This document shows positions 62,082 through 64,000 of a stretch of 64,000 bases of DNA, piece by piece. Each line of letters starts with the position of its first letter. Position 1 is the stretch's first letter. Origin of the DNA: an uncultured Pelagibacteraceae bacterium (lineage in GTDB: Bacteria; Pseudomonadota; Alphaproteobacteria; Pelagibacterales; Pelagibacteraceae); assembly GCA_902582845.1 (NCBI GenBank), contig CACHTQ010000001.1, forward strand, positions 125,059-189,058, given 5' to 3'. Under the pieces are notes generated by a model that worked only from the letters and a program-made list of their open reading frames with translations, ran no database searches and had not been told where the DNA came from. Both the position numbers and the translations under genes were made by a program.

Positions 62082-64000
62082 TTATTTTTAAAATTAGTTT
62101 GTTTTAAAGGTTGAATAATTAAATCGATTGGATACTTTTTTTTCTCTACTTCAATGAATAGATCTTTTTTGTTGAGTTCGTCATTTGAAATATCGTTATT
62201 AATATAACCAAATGCTAAATTTTTCTTAAAATTAAAAGAATAATTACCTGATGTTGATCTACCTATAATGTTATTTTCTAAATAAATCGGCTCATCATGA
62301 AGCAATAAAGGCTCACCTGGCTTACTATCTTTTAAAGTAAACATTGCAAATCTACTTTTAATTTTTTCTTTTTTAATCTTTTCTAACGCTCTTTTACCAA
62401 TAAATTCATCCTCTTTTTTAAAACTTATTGTGAAAGATAAACCTGCTTGATATTGATTTTCCTCTGGTGAAATATCATGTCCCCAATGTAAAAATCCGCT
62501 CTCCATTCGCATAATATCCATGGCATGCATACCACAATTCGAAAGGTTAAAATCTTTACCTTTATCAATCAACAATTCGTAAATTTTTTTAGCGTCTTTA
62601 AATCTTACATATAGTTCAAAGCCTAATTCACCAACATATGACAATCTTTGGGTCCAAATTTTAATCCCTTCAATTGAAATATATTTTGCTGTACCAAATC
62701 TAAATTCATCATTTTCGAAATCGTCTTTCGAAATTGATTTCATTAAAGCTCTACTTTTTGGTCCAAACACACCAAATACACAAAAATCATCTGTAACGTC
62801 TTTTAAATCTAGATCTTTTGCGAGGTATTTTTTTATGTGAAATTTATCTCTCTCCCTTGTGGCTGCAGAGCTTATAATTCTAAAATGATCTTTATCGATA
62901 CAAACAACTGTTAAATCTGCTTCAATACCACCATGAGGATTTAACATATGTGTATAAATACATTTGCCAACTTCATTTTTAATATTTGCTGTACAAATTT
63001 TTTGTAATTCTTTGTGAGCTTTATCAGATTTAATCTCAAATTTAGAAAAAGGAGTTAAATCAAATAATCCAACATTTTTAACGGTATTATTCGTTTCATA
63101 TTCTGCTGAAGGGTACCAATTTTGGTAATTATAACTGTATTCGTATTCTGTTTTTTCTCCATCTAAAGCAAACCACATAGGTCTTTCATATCCACCAGAC
63201 ACACCAAAACAAGCGCCAAAACTTTTTAATTCATTGTGATATGGAAGGGTTTTTATATTCCTTGAGGTTTTATGTTGTTTAAACGGCCAATGCATTCCAT
63301 ATAAATCTCCTAAAGATTCCGTAATTCTTTTTTTAATAAAACTTAGATCAGAATGAAATTTTTGAAATCTTTTGATATCATAACAAAAAATATCTTCGTT
63401 AATATGTCCATTGATTAACCATTCAGCGGTAACTTTACCTACACCTCCACCACTTCCAATTCCAATACTATTTAAACCACAACATACAAAAAAGTTTTTT
63501 ATTTCAGGTACTTCTCCTAGAAGTGTATTTGTATCTGGAGTAAATGACTCTGGGCCTGAAAAAAATTTTCTAATTCCTGCTGTTTCTAAAACTGGAAATC
63601 TTTTTATTGCAGTGGCTAAATAAGGTTCAAAATGCTCAAAATTTTCTTGAAATTCTCCAAACGAAAAATCCTCTGGAACTTTATTAATTTTATCCCAAGC
63701 TGGAATAGACTGAGACTCAAATATACCAACTAATATTTTTCCAGCATCTTCTTTAATATAAGTCCTGTTATCAAAATCTCTTATCACTGGTAAAGTTTTA
63801 GAAAGGTTTTCAATCGGCTCTGTAATAATATAAAAATGTTCTGCAGGATAAAGAGGTATACTTACTCCAGCTTTTTCTCCAATTTGGCGTGACCACATTC
63901 CAGAAGCTAAAACTATATACTCACAATCAATTTTTTGGCCATTTACTTTTACACCAGAAATTTTTCCATTCTTTGTTAAAATTTCATCAACAGGTGATTG
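62078..64000 (-). CDS. FAD-dependent dimethylglycine/sarcosine dehydrogenase-type protein with GcvT domain (5' end missing)
   Basis: About 640 residues are visible; the N-terminus, including the FAD GxGxxG motif, lies beyond the right edge. The visible part starts inside a DAO domain (DCEYIVLASGMWSRQIG, then GPESFTPDTNTLLGEVPEI and GLNSIGIGSGGGVG), continues through a linker domain with YGMHWPFK and CFGVSGGYERPMWFA, and ends with GcvT folate-binding domains (GLFDLTPFSKFEI, AATRERD, GFLHWGHDISPEENQYQAGL, first 20). The architecture is that of dimethylglycine and sarcosine dehydrogenases, which pass the methyl group to tetrahydrofolate. The precise substrate is not decided. Confidence 0.88.
   Translation of the reverse strand, partial: QSPVDEILTKNGKISGVKVNGQKIDCEYIVLASGMWSRQIGEKAGVSIPLYPAEHFYIITEPIENLSKTLPVIRDFDNRTYIKEDAGKILVGIFESQSIPAWDKINKVPEDFSFGEFQENFEHFEPYLATAIKRFPVLETAGIRKFFSGPESFTPDTNTLLGEVPEIKNFFVCCGLNSIGIGSGGGVGKVTAEWLINGHINEDIFCYDIKRFQKFHSDLSFIKKRITESLGDLYGMHWPFKQHKTSRNIKTLPYHNELKSFGACFGVSGGYERPMWFALDGEKTEYEYSYNYQNWYPSAEYETNNTVKNVGLFDLTPFSKFEIKSDKAHKELQKICTANIKNEVGKCIYTHMLNPHGGIEADLTVVCIDKDHFRIISSAATRERDKFHIKKYLAKDLDLKDVTDDFCVFGVFGPKSRALMKSISKDDFENDEFRFGTAKYISIEGIKIWTQRLSYVGELGFELYVRFKDAKKIYELLIDKGKDFNLSNCGMHAMDIMRMESGFLHWGHDISPEENQYQAGLSFTISFKKEDEFIGKRALEKIKKEKIKSRFAMFTLKDSKPGEPLLLHDEPIYLENNIIGRSTSGNYSFNFKKNLAFGYINNDISNDELNKKDLFIEVEKKKYPIDLIIQPLKQTNFKNN

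Noticed and set aside
1-64000. CRISPR arrays, prophage genes, insertion sequences, toxin-antitoxin pairs and rRNA genes
   Set aside because: I looked for regularly spaced repeats, transposase or phage motifs, small paired genes and rRNA sequence and saw none.

Overview
The window looks like a chromosomal segment of a SAR11 bacterium (Pelagibacterales, Alphaproteobacteria; Candidatus Pelagibacter or a close relative). The DNA is very AT-rich, spacers are mostly 0-50 bases, neighbouring genes often overlap by 1-4 bases, and the content fits the group: a methylcitrate cycle, citramalate synthase, TRAP and ABC uptake systems, a dimethylglycine/sarcosine dehydrogenase-type enzyme and no insertion sequences. 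I ran no searches; all assignments rest on motifs, lengths and gene order.

Layout. 1-8.5 kb: the tail of a circularly permuted ATP-grasp gene, a gamma-glutamylcyclotransferase-like gene, the CinA N-domain, sfsA and map, then a purine operon purB-purC-purS-purQ-purL running into bolA and a CGFS glutaredoxin. 8.5-18.1 kb, minus strand: methyltransferase, rpsD, trmJ-like, cimA, cysS, nadE, type II DAHP synthase, glmS and a GlmU-like protein that has only the acetyltransferase half. 18.2-22.4 kb: gph and prpD-prpB-prpC. 22.4-25.4 kb: nrdA-nrdB behind a likely NrdR box. 25.5-41.7 kb: a phosphohexomutase, a TauE/SafE permease, dus, a TRAP transporter, a CoA transferase, a long rpoZ, an MFS carrier, several small oxidoreductase or tautomerase genes, two glycosyltransferases and a creatinase-like M24 protein.

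41.7-49.1 kb is the first unusual region: an amino-acid ABC transporter without its ATPase, then an operon mtnP / secreted hydrolase / mtnA / class II aldolase / fused speD-speE, with apt divergent from it. Together these genes can make an aminopropyl polyamine, cleave the methylthioadenosine by-product, recycle adenine and pass the methylthioribose carbon to an aldolase (a DHAP-shunt-like route).

49.1-59.5 kb is a glycan island, very rich in Lys and Asn codons. It contains rmlB, rmlA and rmlC facing a 3-ketoreductase, a 2,3-dehydratase and a C-methyltransferase, plus a 4-ketoreductase, a tRNA-Met and three glycosyltransferases. The seven enzymes match, one for one, the reactions needed for a dTDP-2,6-dideoxy-3-C-methylhexose of the mycarose type. 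59.6-61.2 kb holds two related small membrane proteins and a regulator with two winged-helix-like segments, with a near-perfect direct repeat between them. The window ends with a bile-acid:sodium symporter family protein and a truncated FAD/GcvT dehydrogenase.

Structural themes are five convergent gene pairs that share one TTAA as both stop codons, hairpins between binding-protein and permease genes, and start codons set directly behind a hairpin plus T-tract or about six to eight bases behind a TATAAT box.
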